Shown here piece by piece: positions 1-11,031 of a stretch of 64,000 nt of DNA. This DNA is from an uncultured Lentisphaerota bacterium (GTDB taxonomy: Bacteria > Verrucomicrobiota > Kiritimatiellia > CAIQIC01). Within the stretch, counting starts at the first letter, position 1, and every line of letters begins with the position of its first letter. Made by a program: the position numbers and the translations under genes. Under the pieces are notes generated by a model. The model saw nothing but the letters and a program-made list of their open reading frames with translations. It was not told the origin of the DNA and did not search any database. The stretch is taken from contig CAISWQ010000065.1 of the NCBI GenBank assembly GCA_903889245.1, positions 1 to 64,000 of the forward strand, written 5' to 3'.

Positions 1-102
1 GAATACATCGAACTGTATTACAACCGGCGGCGGAAACATTCCGCACTCGGCTTTAAAAGCCCCGTAGACTTCGAAACCCAATTCAGGTATCAACAAAACT
101 AA
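1..102 (+). CDS. IS3-family transposase (OrfB), C-terminal fragment
   Basis: The window opens inside a reading frame that ends at TAA 100-102. Its 33 residues include [16 protein letters not shown] and VDFE, the classic C-terminal end of IS3/IS150-type OrfB integrases, which carry a DDE catalytic core upstream. The rest lies outside the window, so completeness cannot be judged. No terminal inverted repeat is obvious right after the stop, and the next gene starts three bases later, so the right end of the element may be lost. It marks the neighbouring accessory genes as possibly transferred. Confidence 0.88.
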   Translation, partial: EYIELYYNRRRKHSALGFKSPVDFETQFRYQQN

Positions 103-104
103 TC

Positions 105-1707
105 ATGACCCCCGCGTGTCCATCAACCCGGGGCAACCTCAGAGAGTTGGCTAAAAAAGAATATACGGACGAAGAATGGGATAAGGCCCTGTACTGGTTT
201 ATGAGGTTGGCGGACAAAGGCGAGGTGATCTCCAAGTATTACACGGCATGTATCTTGGTAGGAATGACAACCGACGATTATCTGGATAAATCCGATTCAG
301 CTGCAGTGAGAACAAAAACAACGAAGCAACTGAAACTTCTTCAAGCAAGAAATCTTTTGAACGAGTGTAAAACCAACGGATTGTGGGCTGCATCTAGTGG
401 AACACTTGATTTTCTGGACATGCTATCTGCGGACGAGCATCCGATTATTATTTTTAATTCTAACCCCCCCCCCACACGATGTTCAACTTCTTGGCCGAAT
501 TGCTAAAGCATTCGATCCTAATACTGCACTAGGGGAACGCGACTACTGGGACCGCGTTGTTGATAAAGATGCCCCGAAAAATATGTTGGGAGCACCGAAC
601 CTACTTGCAGGCGTTCGGCTTTCATGGTTCATCAAGGCTCACCAAAAAAATCCAGAGACCGCAATAAAATGGTATCGGTTTGCCGCTGAAAGTGGTGACG
701 CAGAATCAGCGTTTATAATGGGTTGTTTCTTCGAGGAGGGTAAAGGTGTCCAAATTGACAAGAATGAGGCCAAAAGATGGTATCTTGTCGCTGCAAGAGC
801 TGGCAATGCATTTGCACAATGGAATCTTGGTGTTTTGATGGGGAAGGATTTTGGAGATCATGTCGAAGCCTATAAATGGATGAATATTGCGATTGCAATT
901 GATCAAAGAAAGCCTTTCGGAAATCGAGGGGCATGGAAAGTTCACGACTTAGAGAATCTTGAACGGAAAATGACGCGTGAACAGGTGCTGGAGGCGCAAA
1001 GGCGGTCAACCGCTTTCCTCGAGGGCAAGTCGGAAGGGCCGAATGGTGAGGCAGGGACCCGGCAAGAGGCAGCCCTAGATTGCAAGGCCAGCGGGACAGG
1101 TTTCTTCGTCACATCCGATGGTTACATCATTACGGCAAGCCATGTCATTCACGATGCTACGCGGGTTGAAATTAATACGAAAACCGGCAAGGTGAGGGCA
1201 AAAATCATTCGCACCGATCCAGCCAACGACATCGCGATCTTGAAAGTGGAGGGGCAATTTGCCGCCGTTCCGCTGGAAAATAGTAAGACGGTCAAGTTGG
1301 GTGACGTTATCACTACCATCGGTTTTCCGAATCCCGGCATTCAGGGATTCAGCCCCAAGTTGACCAAGGGAGAGATCAGCAGCCTATTCGGTATTCAAGA
1401 TGACCCGCGCCATTTTCAGATTGGTGCGCCAATTCAGCCGGGGAATTCAGGAGGTCCGCTGTTAAACACCAAGGGTAACGCTATTGGGACGCTGGTAACG
1501 AGGTTAAGCGATAAAATTACGCTCAAGCTGACCGGGATGCTGCCGCAGAACGTCAACTACGCCCTGAAAAGCTCCTATGTCCTTGCCATGGTCGAAGCGC
1601 TGCCCGACATTGCAGACAAATTGCCCAAGCCACATAATGGAGTGCGATCAACAACGGACATCGTAAAGGATTCTGAACCAGCAATTGTCATGGTGCTTGT
1701 CTATTAG
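105..1707 (+). CDS. Sel1-repeat / trypsin-like serine protease, frameshifted at a C10 run
   Basis: Two overlapping frames form one gene: the first runs from ATG 105 to about 470, the second from about 463 to TAG at 1705-1707. They join at ten Cs (464-473); nine Cs would fuse them into a protein of about 533 residues. The middle part has Sel1/TPR-like repeats (AIKWYRFAAESGDAESAFIMG, then EAKRWYLVAARAGNAFAQWNLG). The C-terminal part is an HtrA/trypsin-fold protease with His in ITASHVIHD, Asp in DPANDIAILKV and Ser in PGNSGGPL. No signal peptide is visible, so it is probably cytoplasmic. The run may be a sequencing error, a phase-variable switch or a true lesion. It sits between an IS3 end and an FRG gene in AT-richer DNA. 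Confidence 0.75.
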
Positions 1708-1731
1708 AAATTGCGGACAGGTGGTGTGGGT

Positions 1732-2622
1732 ATGAATCTCAGTCCATCACTTAAAACCACCATCGTCTCCGCTGACTTGCGAGAATGGACGCCCTGCTGT
1801 TTCGATTCGTTTGTGCAGGAACTCTCGTACACCGTTGCCCAATGCGAGGCAGTTCAGCATCGAGTGCTTTTTCGCGGACATCGCGACAGCCGCTGGCTTT
1901 TGGATTCAACCTTTGTTCGTCGGGTCAAGGAAGAGGTTCTAGGCATCAGCAGCATGTCGAGAATCTCAAAAGAATACCGTGCATCGAAAAACTACCTCAA
2001 CCTCTTATCCTCGCTCTTCTTTTTCAAATTTGGGGTAGGCGTCCGACCATCACAACAACTATTCGGTGTCTGTGCAAAGGATGAAGAATTAGACCCGTGG
2101 TTTGAGTTGATGAAGCGTATTCAGCAGTATCCAGAAGAAGATTGTGGAACACTTCGAGGGACGTTCTTGCTTGATTGGACCCAGAATAGAGATGTAGCGA
2201 TGTTTTTCGCGAATGAATTGCGCTGTTCTCATGCGTCGGGTGCCGTCTGGATTGCTGATATAACGGCGATGGGGGCAATTCTCCATCAAGATATGAAAGT
2301 TATCGAGATTATGAAGATCATGGAGGAATCTATTGCCGTGGATAAAGCGTCGGGGTGTCCTCTCGTGTTTTGTCCTAAAAAGCAGACTGCCTGTGCGAGA
2401 GCCCGTAATCAGGATGCTATTTACATGGCGCAAATGGATCTGCGGTATGACTTGGCCGATATTTGGTCCCGAATGCCAGCAAATGGTGAATCAGTTTTCC
2501 TGAAAATCATTCTTCCCGCCGGGACTGTGCATGAATGCGAAGCTTGGTTAGCAGAAAGAGGAATAACCGAAACTTTTATCTATCCAGATAAAAAAAGTTC
2601 GACGACCACCGATCTTTCTTAA
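1732..2622 (+). CDS. FRG-domain protein
   Basis: 296 residues from ATG 1732; an in-frame TTG at 1711 is a possible alternative start. The FRG signature is visible: VLFRGHRDSRWLLDSTF near the N-terminus and FLLDWTQNRDVAMFFAN in the middle, matching the family's FRGH...W and DWT...A.FFA motifs. FRG proteins have no single settled activity but recur in mobile and antiphage or toxin-like loci. The gene follows the protease gene by 24 bp on the same strand, so the two are probably co-transcribed. A linked role in defence is inference from the pairing and the island setting, not from a known system. Confidence 0.78.
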   Translation: MNLSPSLKTTIVSADLREWTPCCFDSFVQELSYTVAQCEAVQHRVLFRGHRDSRWLLDSTFVRRVKEEVLGISSMSRISKEYRASKNYLNLLSSLFFFKFGVGVRPSQQLFGVCAKDEELDPWFELMKRIQQYPEEDCGTLRGTFLLDWTQNRDVAMFFANELRCSHASGAVWIADITAMGAILHQDMKVIEIMKIMEESIAVDKASGCPLVFCPKKQTACARARNQDAIYMAQMDLRYDLADIWSRMPANGESVFLKIILPAGTVHECEAWLAERGITETFIYPDKKSSTTTDLS

Positions 2623-2665
2623 TCGTGTTTTTCCCAAGGCCGCTTGGAATAACCAGCGACCGGAG

Positions 2666-2682
2666 TTTCCAAGGGTTGGAAA
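2666..2682. repeat. dyad repeat (TTTCCAAGGGTTGGAAA), single copy
   Basis: One copy of the window-wide dyad family lies in the 94-bp gap between the convergent FRG and pckG genes. A related imperfect copy (CCCAAGG...GCTTGGAA) sits just upstream near 2634-2650. It could form a bidirectional hairpin between the two gene ends, but there is no clear T-run. Confidence 0.8.
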
Positions 2683-2716
2683 TCCGGCCGCTGCCTTCAG
2701 TCTGCGGTCTTCGGCC

Positions 2717-4498
2717 TTAAGCCTTCAGCCTTTGCTCCAGCGCGTCGAGTTCGTCGGCGAGGCCCTTGGGGAACTTCGCGCCGAACTTGGCGAAGTGTTC
2801 GCGGATGCCGGGGATTTCGGCGAGCCACTTGGCTTTGTCCACACTCAACAACTCCGCCATGTCGGCCGGCGGAACGTTCAAGCCGCTGACGTCAATGGCG
2901 TCGGGCGTCGGCAGCCAGCCGATGGCGGACTGGACGGCCTTGCCGGTGCCGGCGCAGCGCTCGAAGATCCAGCGCAGCACGCGCGCGTTCTCGCCGAAGC
3001 CGGGCCAGAGCCAGCGGCCGTCGGCGGACTTCCGGAACCAGTTGACGTAGAAAACGCGCGGCATCTGCGCGCCCTTGGTCGCGCCGACCTTGAGCCAGTG
3101 CGCGAAGTAGTCGCCCATGTGGTAGCCGCAGAACGGGAGCATCGCCATCGGATCGCGACGCGCGACGCCGACCGCGCCGGCCTGCGCCGCCGTGGTCTCC
3201 GACGCCTGCTGCGCGCCGAGGAAGGTGCCGTGTTGCCAGCTCAACGCCTCGAAGACGAGCGGGACGGTGGTCGGGCGGCGACCGCCGAAGAGGATCGCGC
3301 TGATCGGCACGCCCTTCGGGTCCTGCCACGCGGGATCAATCACCGGGCACTGCGCGGCGGGCGTGGTGTAACGGGCGTTCGGGTGCGCGGCTTTCTTGCC
3401 GCAACCGGGTGTCCAGGCTTCGCCGATCCAGCTCGTGAGCTGCGCGGGCGCCTGCGGCGTCATCTCCTCCCACCAGATGTCGCCCTTGGCCTCGTCGAAC
3501 GCGACGTTGGTGAAGATGCTGTTCTTCACGAGCGTCTTCATCGCGTTCGGGTTCGAGTGCATCGAGGTGCCCGGCGCGACGCCGAAGAAGCCGGCCTCGG
3601 GGTTGATCGCGTAGAGGCGGCCATCGGCGCCGAACTTCATCCACGCGATATCGTCGCCGACGCACTCGGCTTTCCAGCCAGGAATGGTCGGCGTGAGCAT
3701 CGCGAGGTTGGTCTTGCCGCACGCGCTCGGGAAGGCGGCCGCGACGTAGATCTTCTGGCCCTGTGGATTGGTCAGGCCCAGGATCAGCATGTGCTCGGCG
3801 AGCCAGCCGCCGTCGCGCGCCATGATCGAGGCGATGCGGAGCGAGAAGCATTTCTTGCCGAGCAGCGCGTTGCCGCCGTAGCCGCTGCCAAACGACCAGA
3901 TCATCCGCTCTTCCGGGAAGTGTACGATGTATTTGTGCTCCGGGTTGCACGGCCACGCGGCGTCCTGCTGGCCGGGCGCGAGCGGCGCGCCGAGCGAGTG
4001 CAGGCACGGCACGAACTCGCCGTTGGCGCCGAGCGCCTCGAACACCTTCGTGCCGATGCGCGTCATGATGCGCATGTTGACGACCACGTAGGGCGAGTCG
4101 GTCAGCTCGACGCCGATGTGCGCGATGGGCGAGCCGATCGGGCCCATGCTGAACGGGATGACGTAGAGCGTACGGCCCCGCATCGAGCCCTTATAGAGCG
4201 CGGTGAGCTTGGCCTTCATCTCCGCCGGCTCGCACCAGTTGTTCGTCGGGCCGGCATCTTCCTTGTTCTTGGAGCAGATGAACGTGCGGTCCTCGACGCG
4301 GGCGACGTCGCCCTGGTTCGAGCAGCACCAGAAACTGCCGGGCCGCGCGGGGATCGGCTTGAACGTGCCGCCCTTGACCATCAGCGCGCACAGCTCGTCG
4401 GCTTCCTTTTGCGAGCCATCGCACCAGTGGATGCTATCCGGCTGGCAGAGCGCGGCGACCTCGTTGACCCAGTTCAGCAGCTTCGTGTTATTCGTCAT
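2717..4498 (-). CDS. pckG: phosphoenolpyruvate carboxykinase (GTP)
   Basis: 593 residues, typical length for GTP-dependent PEPCK. It converts oxaloacetate plus GTP to PEP, CO2 and GDP in the cytoplasm, at the junction of the TCA cycle and gluconeogenesis. The kinase-1 loop [12 protein letters not shown] is intact, as are the [16 protein letters not shown] stretch and the metal/substrate region [11 protein letters not shown]. The ATG at 4496-4498 is preceded on the minus strand by a GAGGA ribosome site. It is divergent from queA across 151 bp. PEPCK is expected in a bacterium feeding on sugar acids and plant polymers. Confidence 0.97.
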   Translation of the reverse strand: MTNNTKLLNWVNEVAALCQPDSIHWCDGSQKEADELCALMVKGGTFKPIPARPGSFWCCSNQGDVARVEDRTFICSKNKEDAGPTNNWCEPAEMKAKLTALYKGSMRGRTLYVIPFSMGPIGSPIAHIGVELTDSPYVVVNMRIMTRIGTKVFEALGANGEFVPCLHSLGAPLAPGQQDAAWPCNPEHKYIVHFPEERMIWSFGSGYGGNALLGKKCFSLRIASIMARDGGWLAEHMLILGLTNPQGQKIYVAAAFPSACGKTNLAMLTPTIPGWKAECVGDDIAWMKFGADGRLYAINPEAGFFGVAPGTSMHSNPNAMKTLVKNSIFTNVAFDEAKGDIWWEEMTPQAPAQLTSWIGEAWTPGCGKKAAHPNARYTTPAAQCPVIDPAWQDPKGVPISAILFGGRRPTTVPLVFEALSWQHGTFLGAQQASETTAAQAGAVGVARRDPMAMLPFCGYHMGDYFAHWLKVGATKGAQMPRVFYVNWFRKSADGRWLWPGFGENARVLRWIFERCAGTGKAVQSAIGWLPTPDAIDVSGLNVPPADMAELLSVDKAKWLAEIPGIREHFAKFGAKFPKGLADELDALEQRLKA

Positions 4499-4607
4499 GA
4501 CGTCCTCGTTTTTTCCATCGGTTCACCAAGCATAGGCGCCCCGTGGGGGCGGGAGGATAATGACGGATCGCGGAGTCGGCAAGTGGAAAAAGGTCTGTGA
4601 GGAAGGT

Positions 4608-4637
4608 TTGCTCTCCCCGCGACATTTTTTGTATTAG
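4608..4637 (+). promoter_or_regulatory. candidate sigma-70-type promoter for queA
   Basis: TTGCTC at 4608-4613 and TATTAG at 4632-4637 are separated by 18 bp. Transcription would start close to the queA ATG at 4650, giving a very short leader; no strong ribosome site precedes that ATG, which fits. This is pattern matching only. Confidence 0.35.
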
Positions 4638-4649
4638 TGTCCGCCGTCT

Positions 4650-5696
4650 ATGCTAACGGCTGATTTCAACTATGACCTGCCGCCGGAACTCATCGCGCAG
4701 GAACCCGCCGCGCGGCGTGACGCCTCGCGCCTGATGGTCGTCCGCCGCGCCACCGGCAACCTCGAGCACCGCGTCTTCGCCGAGCTGCCCGGACTGCTCC
4801 AGCCCGGCGACCTGCTGGTGCTGAACGACACCCGCGTCCTGCCCGCCCGCCTTCTTGGCCACAAGCCCACCGGCGGGAAAATCGAATTGCTGTTTCTGGA
4901 GGAAAACACCGATGGCTCGTGGGACGCCTTGCTGCGGACCGGCTCCAAGCGTCCGGTTCTCGGCGCGACGTTGCAACTCCCCGGCGGCGCCACCGCCACC
5001 CTGCTCGCCGCCGGTGAGAAAGGCCGCGTCACCGTACGGATCGCCAGCCCCCTGCCCGTGTTCGCTCTGCTGGAGCAACACGGCCTGCCGCCGCTGCCAC
5101 CCTATATTCAGAGATCAGAGGTCAGCGTTCAGCAGTCAGCGGAGGACCGGACGCGCTACCAAACGGTCTACGCCCGTGAGCCCGGCGCCGTCGCTGCGCC
5201 GACGGCCGGCCTGCATTTCACGCCGGAACTTTTCCAAGCCCTGGAAACGCGCGGCATCCAGCGCGCCTTCGTCACGCTCCACGTCGGCCTCGGCACCTTC
5301 CGCCTCGTCACGGCCGCGCGCGTCGAGGATCACCAGATGGAGGCCGAGCGCTATACTGTCCCGCCGGAAACCGCCGCACAGGTTGCCGCCACGCGCCGCG
5401 CCGGCGGCCGCCTCGTCGCCGTCGGCAGTACCAGCACGCGCACCCTCGAAACCGTCGCCGCGGAACACGCCGGCGAACTCCGTGCCGGCAGCGGGCGGAC
5501 CAGTCTGTTCATCACCCCACCCTACCGCTTTCGCGCCGTCGAGGCGCTCATCACCAACTTCCACCTGCCCTGCTCGACGCTGTTGATGATGGTCAGCGCC
5601 TTCGCTGGGACCGACCTCATCCGCCGCGCCTACGCCGAGGCCATCCGCGAACGCTACCGCTTCTTCAGCTATGGCGACGCGATGCTGATCCTCTGA
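4650..5696 (+). CDS. queA: S-adenosylmethionine:tRNA ribosyltransferase-isomerase
   Basis: 348 residues. QueA transfers and isomerises the ribosyl part of SAM onto 7-aminomethyl-7-deazaguanine in tRNA, the penultimate step of queuosine synthesis. Family blocks are present: DFNYDLPPELIAQEPA, LLVLNDTRVLPARL, YQTVYAREPGAVAAPTAGLHFT, FVTLHVGLGTF, TNFHLPCSTL and the C-terminal RYRFFSYGDAML. Two oddities: the segment after LPPYIQR (bases about 5110-5145) is about five residues longer than I recall for E. coli QueA and reads like a repeat-derived insert, and a perfect dyad repeat (5231-5247) is translated as LFQALET. It is followed by four dyad repeats and faces apt. Confidence 0.96.
   Translation: MLTADFNYDLPPELIAQEPAARRDASRLMVVRRATGNLEHRVFAELPGLLQPGDLLVLNDTRVLPARLLGHKPTGGKIELLFLEENTDGSWDALLRTGSKRPVLGATLQLPGGATATLLAAGEKGRVTVRIASPLPVFALLEQHGLPPLPPYIQRSEVSVQQSAEDRTRYQTVYAREPGAVAAPTAGLHFTPELFQALETRGIQRAFVTLHVGLGTFRLVTAARVEDHQMEAERYTVPPETAAQVAATRRAGGRLVAVGSTSTRTLETVAAEHAGELRAGSGRTSLFITPPYRFRAVEALITNFHLPCSTLLMMVSAFAGTDLIRRAYAEAIRERYRFFSYGDAMLIL
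5231..5247. repeat. dyad repeat inside queA
   Basis: TTTCCAAGCCCTGGAAA lies within the coding region and is read as the start of FQALET, where other QueA proteins have a helix of the pattern ELLxxLxxxG. It replaces rather than lengthens the protein, so it may be chance, gene conversion or an old insertion trimmed to fit. Confidence 0.6.
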
Positions 5697-5699
5697 AAG

Positions 5700-5858
5700 T
5701 TTTCCAGGGATTGGAAACCGGGACGGGTGTTTTCCCCAGGGATTGGAAAATCTCACAGAAGTTTTTCCAAGCCCTGGAACTTTTCGCGCTATTTTTTCCA
5801 AGGCTTGGAAAACCGGCGCGGCAACGCCGCGCCCTCCACGCTGGAGGGCGGCGCGGAG
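5700..5858. repeat. four tandem dyad repeats plus a GC-rich hairpin between queA and apt
   Basis: Dyad copies lie at 5700-5717, 5730-5750, 5762-5779 and 5793-5812, separated by 11-13 bp of unrelated sequence. Directly after comes an inverted repeat CCCTCCA...TGGAGGG inside GCCGCG/CGGCGC arms at about 5826-5858; a related CCCTCCA/TGGAGGG hairpin recurs at about 13291-13330. A smaller hairpin, GATACCT...AGGTATC, lies at 5877-5899. The array lies between two convergent genes, where terminator function is plausible. Confidence 0.8.
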
Positions 5859-5913
5859 CAATCCGGCCAAGGTGATGATACCTGGTAGTTCTAGGTATCG
5901 CGGCGGCAGGCAA

Positions 5914-6435
5914 TCAGAAGACGACCGGCGCGTAGACTGGCCAGCGGGTGAGCTTGGCGCGGCCCTTGAGGAAGGCCAGTTCGATCAGGAATTCAATTTC
6001 GACCACGGTGCCGCCGAGCTGCTCGATCAGGCCGGCGGTCGCGGCCGCGGTACCGCCGGTGGCGAGCAGGTCATCCACGAGCAGCACGCGCTCGCCGGGC
6101 AGGATCGCATCGGTGTGGGTGTGGAGCGTGGCGCTGCCGTATTCAAGCTCGTAGCTGGCGGAAATCGTGCGGCCCGGCAGCTTGCCGGGTTTGCGGATCA
6201 GCGCGATGCCGCAACCAAGCTTGAGCGCGACACCCGTGCCGAACGTGAAACCGCGCGCCTCGATCATCGCCACCTTGTCAATCCGGCCCTTGAGGTGCCG
6301 GTCGGCGAGCAGGTCCACTGCGGCGCGGAAGAGCTTGGGGTCGGAGAGTATCGGCGTGATGTCCTTGAAGAGGATGCCGGGCTTGGGGAAATCGGGCACG
6401 TCGCGGATGGCCCGCTTGATGGTCTCGGCCTTCAT
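5914..6435 (-). CDS. apt: adenine phosphoribosyltransferase
   Basis: 173 residues, the usual size. It converts adenine plus PRPP to AMP in purine salvage. The N-terminal FPKPGILFKDITP block and the PRPP-binding loop VLLVDDLLATGGTA are intact. Its ATG (6433-6435) overlaps the TGA of the upstream sigma-factor gene in an ATGA arrangement, implying translational coupling and one transcript. Confidence 0.96.
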   Translation of the reverse strand: MKAETIKRAIRDVPDFPKPGILFKDITPILSDPKLFRAAVDLLADRHLKGRIDKVAMIEARGFTFGTGVALKLGCGIALIRKPGKLPGRTISASYELEYGSATLHTHTDAILPGERVLLVDDLLATGGTAAATAGLIEQLGGTVVEIEFLIELAFLKGRAKLTRWPVYAPVVF

Positions 6436-7349
6436 CGTTTCTTCCTCGGATGGTGTACTGGCGCGGTACGGCGGCGCGGCGCGGCCTTGGGTTTGGGCGG
6501 CGGCGCCACCGGGCGCGGCTCCGGTTCCGGCGGCAGGTCCTGCTCCAGCAGGTCGTGCAACTTGGAGACGGCGGCGTTCTGGATCTGGCGGACGCGTTCG
6601 CGGGTGATGTGGAAGCGCTTGCCGACGTCGTCGAGCGTTTCCTCCTCCGTGTTCTGGAGGCCGAAGCGGAAGCGCAGGATTTCGCGCTCGCGGAAGTCGA
6701 GGCGCTTCATCAGCCGCTCAACCTCGTGGCGCAGTTGCGCGTCGTTGAGCAACTCGTAGGCCGTGTGCGAGGCTTCGTCGCCGATGATTTCACTGAAACT
6801 GGTGTCGCCGTCCTCGCCGATGGGCGCGTCGAGCGAGGCCGGGCGTAGCGCGACCACCTGCCACTGCTGAATCACCGCCGGTTCCACGTCGAGAGCCAAC
6901 GCGATTTCCTCGGCGGTCGGCTCGCGGCCGAATTTTTCGGTGAGCTGGTGCTCGGCGCGACGCATCTTGGCGATCTTATCCACGAGGTGCGCGGGCAGGC
7001 GGATGGTCTTGCTCTGGTTGGCGAGCGCGCGCTTGATCGCCTGCTTGATCCACCACGCCGCATAGGTGCTCAACTTGCCGCCCTTCTTGGGATCGAAGCG
7101 GTCCACCGCCTTCATCAGGCCGATGTTGCCCTCGCTGATCAGGTCGAGCAGCGGCAGGCCATAGCGCGCATAGTCGTGGGCGATCTTCACCACAAGCCGC
7201 AGGTTGGCGAGGATCATCTGCTGCCGCGCGGCGGCGTCGCCGCGCTTGATCCGCGCGGCCAAGGTGATTTCCTGGGCTGGCGTGAGCAGCGGCGTCTGGC
7301 CGATTTCGCGCAGGTAAATCTTGATGCCGTTTTCTTCTCTATCGAACAT
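6432..7349 (-). CDS. RNA polymerase sigma factor, RpoD/RpoS-like (short)
   Basis: 305 residues from ATG 7349, preferred over an upstream GTG/TTG because MFDREENGIKIYLREIG begins the conserved region. It has region 1.2 (IKIYLREIGQTPLLTPAQE), region 2 (LRLVVKIAHDYARYGLPLLDLISEGNIGLMKAVDRFD, STYAAWWIKQAIKRAL), region 3 and region 4 (TLDDVGKRFHITRERVRQIQ), with a Pro/Arg-rich tail. Region 1.1 and the long non-conserved insert of true RpoD are missing, so it is a group 2 (stationary or stress type) factor. It is divergent from the larger rpoD gene and co-transcribed with apt. Confidence 0.93.
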   Translation of the reverse strand: MFDREENGIKIYLREIGQTPLLTPAQEITLAARIKRGDAAARQQMILANLRLVVKIAHDYARYGLPLLDLISEGNIGLMKAVDRFDPKKGGKLSTYAAWWIKQAIKRALANQSKTIRLPAHLVDKIAKMRRAEHQLTEKFGREPTAEEIALALDVEPAVIQQWQVVALRPASLDAPIGEDGDTSFSEIIGDEASHTAYELLNDAQLRHEVERLMKRLDFREREILRFRFGLQNTEEETLDDVGKRFHITRERVRQIQNAAVSKLHDLLEQDLPPEPEPRPVAPPPKPKAAPRRRTAPVHHPRKKR

Positions 7350-7482
7350 GGGACAATCCTTGGCACGGCGCCATGCGCCGCGCACGGTGCGGCCATTGTG
7401 CAAACGCGCGGCGGAAAAGCAAGCCGTGGTTTTTTACCGTGGTTTTTTCCGGATGGCGTGGCGGACGGGACGTGCCGCAGAC

Positions 7483-7512
7483 TTGACAAGGGGGGGTGGC
7501 ATCCGATATTAA
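7483..7512 (+). promoter_or_regulatory. strong sigma-70-type promoter for rpoD
   Basis: A consensus TTGACA (7483-7488) is followed after 18 bp by TATTAA (7507-7512). It lies 59 bp upstream of the rpoD ATG in the divergent sigma/sigma region. The G-run in the spacer is unusual. This is the best promoter match seen in the window. Confidence 0.7.
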
Positions 7513-7570
7513 GCGCCGCTTTTGATATAATTATAGTGATTTTCCGGTGGGCATCCGGGGAAGGAATGGC

Positions 7571-9454
<1,884 letters not shown>

Positions 9455-9460
9455 GGCGCG

Positions 9461-10810
9461 ATGAGCCAGCCCGGTCCCATCACCCAGATCGTCAAGCGTG
9501 ACGGCAACGTGGTGGCCTACGACCGGGAGCGTATCACCAACGCCATCTTCAAGGCCGCGGCTTCCCTCGGCGGCCAGGACCGCGCGCTGGCGGAGAAACG
9601 CGCGCTGGATGTCGAGCAGGCGCTCGTCGCCACCTACGGCACGGGCGCGCAGCCGACCGTCGAGGAAATCCAGGACATCGTCGAGCGCGTGCTGATCCTC
9701 AAGGGCCACGCCAGCACCGCCCGCGCCTACATCATCTACCGCCACGAGCGCGCGCAGGCCCGCGCCACGCGCGCCAAGCAGCCGGTCGAGGCCACCGACA
9801 ACATCCCGTACAAGAAAATCTACGAGGTGCTGCGCTGGAATATGGACCACGGCTGCGAGACCATCGCGGGCGTCAACCGCCTCATCGCCGGGAACCGTTT
9901 CCCGGAGCTCATCGCCGCGAGCAACCAGCGGTATGACGACGAGATCGCCGCCGGCGCCCAGCTCGTGCTCGCGCGGAGGCCCGCCGTCCGCATCGTCATC
10001 ATCGCCGGCCCCTCCTCCTCCGGGAAGACCACGACGACGATCAAGATGAGCGAACACCTCCAGCGCGCCGGGCTCGAGCTGGTCGCGCTGACGGTGGACC
10101 ACTACTTCTTCAACCTCGAACAACACCCGAAGGACGAGTTCGGCGACTACGATTATGAGACGCCGCAGGCGCTCGACCTCCCGCTGATCAACGACCACCT
10201 CGTGCGGCTGCTCAAGGGCGAGACCATCCGTACACCGCACTACGATTTCAAGACCGGCCAGCGCACGCTCGACGTCCACGAGCTGCGCCTCGCGCCGAAC
10301 CAGGTCCTGCTGATTGACAGCCTGCACGGCCTCTATGGCGACATGACCTCCGCCGTGCCCGCGGAGAAAAAGTTCCGGCTCTACATCGAGACGCTCGGCC
10401 AGCTCCGCAACGAGGCCGGCGACTTCATGCGCTGGGCCGACAACCGGCTCCTGCGCCGGATGCTGCGCGACAGTTGGCATCGCAACCTCCAGCCCGTCGA
10501 GACGCTCGCCCACTGGCACTACGTCCGCCGCAGCGAACTGCGGCACATCATCCCGTTCATCGGCTCGGTGGACTACGTCGTCAACAGCGCGCTGCCCTAC
10601 GAGCTGCCGCTCTTCAAGGCGCGGCTGTTCAAGTTCCTGCCGGAGGCGATGGAGAAATTCCGCGACCAGCCCAAGCGGCAGGACGCCTACATCCGCGCCA
10701 AGCGCGTCGCCGAATTTTTGGAGTCGCTGACCGCCGTCGCCGACGACTCCGCCGTGCCGCGCAAGGCGCTGCTCCGCGAATTCATCGGCGGCAGCGAGTA
10801 CAAATACTGA
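9461..10810 (+). CDS. ATP-cone / uridine-kinase-like nucleoside kinase
   Basis: 449 residues starting 6 bp after rpoD. Residues 1-100 form an ATP-cone (QIVKRDGNVVAYDRERITNAIFKA ... VERVLILKGHASTARAYIIYRHER), the nucleotide-sensing module of NrdR and ribonucleotide reductases. The rest is a P-loop kinase of the uridine kinase/phosphoribulokinase superfamily with Walker A IIAGPSSSGKTTTTIK, followed by VDHYFFNL and a YDYETPQALD block. This fusion is known in scattered anaerobes and PVC bacteria. The likely job is phosphorylation of a nucleoside or related sugar under control of dATP/ATP, but the substrate is not certain. Confidence 0.85.
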   Translation: MSQPGPITQIVKRDGNVVAYDRERITNAIFKAAASLGGQDRALAEKRALDVEQALVATYGTGAQPTVEEIQDIVERVLILKGHASTARAYIIYRHERAQARATRAKQPVEATDNIPYKKIYEVLRWNMDHGCETIAGVNRLIAGNRFPELIAASNQRYDDEIAAGAQLVLARRPAVRIVIIAGPSSSGKTTTTIKMSEHLQRAGLELVALTVDHYFFNLEQHPKDEFGDYDYETPQALDLPLINDHLVRLLKGETIRTPHYDFKTGQRTLDVHELRLAPNQVLLIDSLHGLYGDMTSAVPAEKKFRLYIETLGQLRNEAGDFMRWADNRLLRRMLRDSWHRNLQPVETLAHWHYVRRSELRHIIPFIGSVDYVVNSALPYELPLFKARLFKFLPEAMEKFRDQPKRQDAYIRAKRVAEFLESLTAVADDSAVPRKALLREFIGGSEYKY

Positions 10811-10848
10811 TCCACGTGACATATAGAGAGCAATACTCTCCTCCCATC

Positions 10849-11013
10849 GTGAAAATAATTGGCGCAATTAAAGACTGCAGGGAGCACACCGCCACTCCAA
10901 GCAAACGTCCGAAATACCAAACGCCGGCGCGTAAGTTGAAGCGCAAGGCAGGCCTGGAGGTGGATTGTATCGCAGAGTTGCTGGCGAAAGTGGAAGGAGA
11001 AGCCTCTCGGTAA
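10849..11013 (+). CDS. possible small basic protein (54 aa), doubtful
   Basis: A GTG-initiated frame in the 221-bp gap between the kinase and the acyl-CoA ligase encodes a 54-residue Lys/Arg-rich peptide ending in LAKVEGEASR. There is no clear ribosome site, and I recognise no family. The gap is less GC-rich than its flanks. It may be a small gene, a decayed fragment or chance. Confidence 0.2.
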   Translation: MKIIGAIKDCREHTATPSKRPKYQTPARKLKRKAGLEVDCIAELLAKVEGEASR

Positions 11014-11031
11014 CCTGCCAGAGTATTCAGA

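Noticed and set aside
5700-5812. Possible CRISPR array from regularly spaced dyads (also 19417-19559 and 48778-48890)
   Set aside because: Repeats are only about 19 bp with 10-15 bp between them, the family is scattered through the window including genes, and no cas gene is present.
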